The translations under genes and the position numbers were made by a program. Below the pieces are notes generated by a model. That model was not told the origin of the DNA. It did no database searches and saw only the letters and a list, made by a program, of their open reading frames with translations. A stretch of DNA of 22,725 bases, taken from NCBI GenBank assembly GCA_902493345.1, contig CABUPM010000029.1, positions 1 to 22,725 on the forward strand, written 5' to 3'. The stretch's first letter is position 1. The number at the start of each line of letters is the position of its first letter. Shown one piece after another: positions 22,179 to 22,725 of the stretch. The stretch is from an uncultured Eubacteriales bacterium (GTDB taxonomy: Bacteria > Bacillota > Clostridia > Lachnospirales > Bianqueaceae).

Positions 22179-22725
22179 GTACAGCAATTCTCCCGATTTC
22201 ATTACAAGATTACGGCGGCTACCGTCTCCGATAACCACCGTAAATTACAAGGCAACACCCTCTTATGGCGCAAGGCGTGGGCTGATATTTCAAACAGCTA
22301 TCTTGAACACGCCGGAAGCACAGAGCGTATCGACCACCGCAGCAACGCCGAGAGAGGAATTGACGAGATACCTACTGTCCACATGGGCGTAGCCGCCTGT
22401 CAAATGGAGAAGAAAGGCATAGCCACCGAGAAAGGCGAACTGAACCGGGCTATCCGCAAATCAAACAGACTGATAAAGGAAATCCGGGCGCAGATCGGCA
22501 ACCTCAAAGAATGGATTGCCGGACTGCTTGCGGCGTGGGAAACTTCCCCAAGAAAACAACAACCGCCAAAATCTCCGAACCTTGCAAATCTTCTGATGAA
22601 GTATTTGAGCGTTCAGAGAGAAAAGAGCCGGAAGTATTCGCAGAGTTGGCAGCACCAACACGCAGCCGACGAACTGAAAACCATAGCGGCGGCGGTCAAC
22701 TATCTTTCCGAGCATGGTATCTCTA
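22179..22725 (+). pseudogene. MobA/MobL-type relaxase fragment, 5' end missing, continues off right edge
   Basis: A frame open from a TGA at 22176-22178 to the window edge encodes 182 residues. From about 22260 it reads LLWRKAWADISNSYLEHAG, ERIDHRSNAERGIDEIPTVHMG, VAACQMEKKGIATEKGELNRAI and a Lys/Arg-rich helix. That is the C-terminal part of the relaxase domain of MobA/MobL proteins, which nick DNA at oriT for conjugative transfer. The N-terminal catalytic part (Tyr and His motifs) is absent; upstream is the MATE promoter, and no start codon with a ribosome binding site exists. The first ATG in frame is at 22383, inside the conserved domain. So it is a broken 5' end of a mobile element, or an element edge. 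The 3' part is outside the window. Confidence 0.75.

Noticed and set aside
1..22725. CRISPR array, insertion sequence, rRNA or toxin-antitoxin pair
   Set aside because: I looked for regularly spaced repeats, transposase motifs, rRNA segments and small overlapping gene pairs and saw none.

Overview
The window is chromosomal DNA from a spore-forming, low-oxygen Firmicute of the class Clostridia. I place it near the Oscillospiraceae/Lachnospiraceae with moderate confidence. The reasons are a sporulation sigma factor SigG, a DUF6514-type small protein known mainly from Clostridia, strong AGGAGG ribosome binding sites, TTGACA-N17-TATAAT promoters, a T-box leader and moderately GC-rich coding sequence. 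Most of it is ordinary housekeeping and transport. The right edge runs into a conjugative or mobilizable element.

Layout from left to right. (1) 1-1874, minus strand: pheS-pheT for phenylalanyl-tRNA synthetase, behind a T-box leader with a UUC specifier; pheT runs off the left edge. (2) 1892-3500, plus: an M32 metallocarboxypeptidase fired from a promoter back to back with that of pheS. (3) 3509-7666, minus: a complete pstS-pstC-pstA-pstB-phoU phosphate operon with a phased set of PhoP-type repeats in front. (4) 7709-8580, plus: an unrecognised lipoprotein with its own promoter and terminator. (5) 8611-9150, minus: a LOG-family gene cut by one in-frame TGA. (6) 9186-9360, minus: tRNA-Leu(UAA). 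(7) 9390-13021, minus: an Lpl/YtcQ-type sugar ABC importer operon (permease, permease, binding lipoprotein; no ATPase) whose first permease gene is frameshifted. (8) 13204-14955, minus: cysK and an HD-domain hydrolase. (9) 14997-15186, minus: tRNA-Leu(CAG). (10) 15302-16513: a DUF6514 small protein divergent from sigG. (11) 16517-20619, minus: marR followed by two ABC exporter half-transporters, all overlapping, forming an autoregulated heterodimeric exporter operon. (12) 20629-22171, minus: a MATE efflux pump. (13) 22179-22725, plus: a MobA/MobL-type relaxase lacking its catalytic N-terminus, abutting the MATE promoter.

How it fits together. Phosphate uptake is one transcription unit with overlapping starts and stops and a sequence-visible Pho-type control region. 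The efflux section (MarR, ABC heterodimer, MATE) looks like a drug or toxic-compound resistance patch. The transport operon at 9.4-13 kb must borrow an ATPase encoded elsewhere and is probably inactive because of the frameshift. I found no clearly new multi-gene system. The observations most worth checking are the two broken genes (LOG and the permease), the 11-bp phased Pho repeats, the inverted repeats placed on tRNA-Leu promoters, and the relaxase junction. All family names come from reading the protein sequences; no searches were run.
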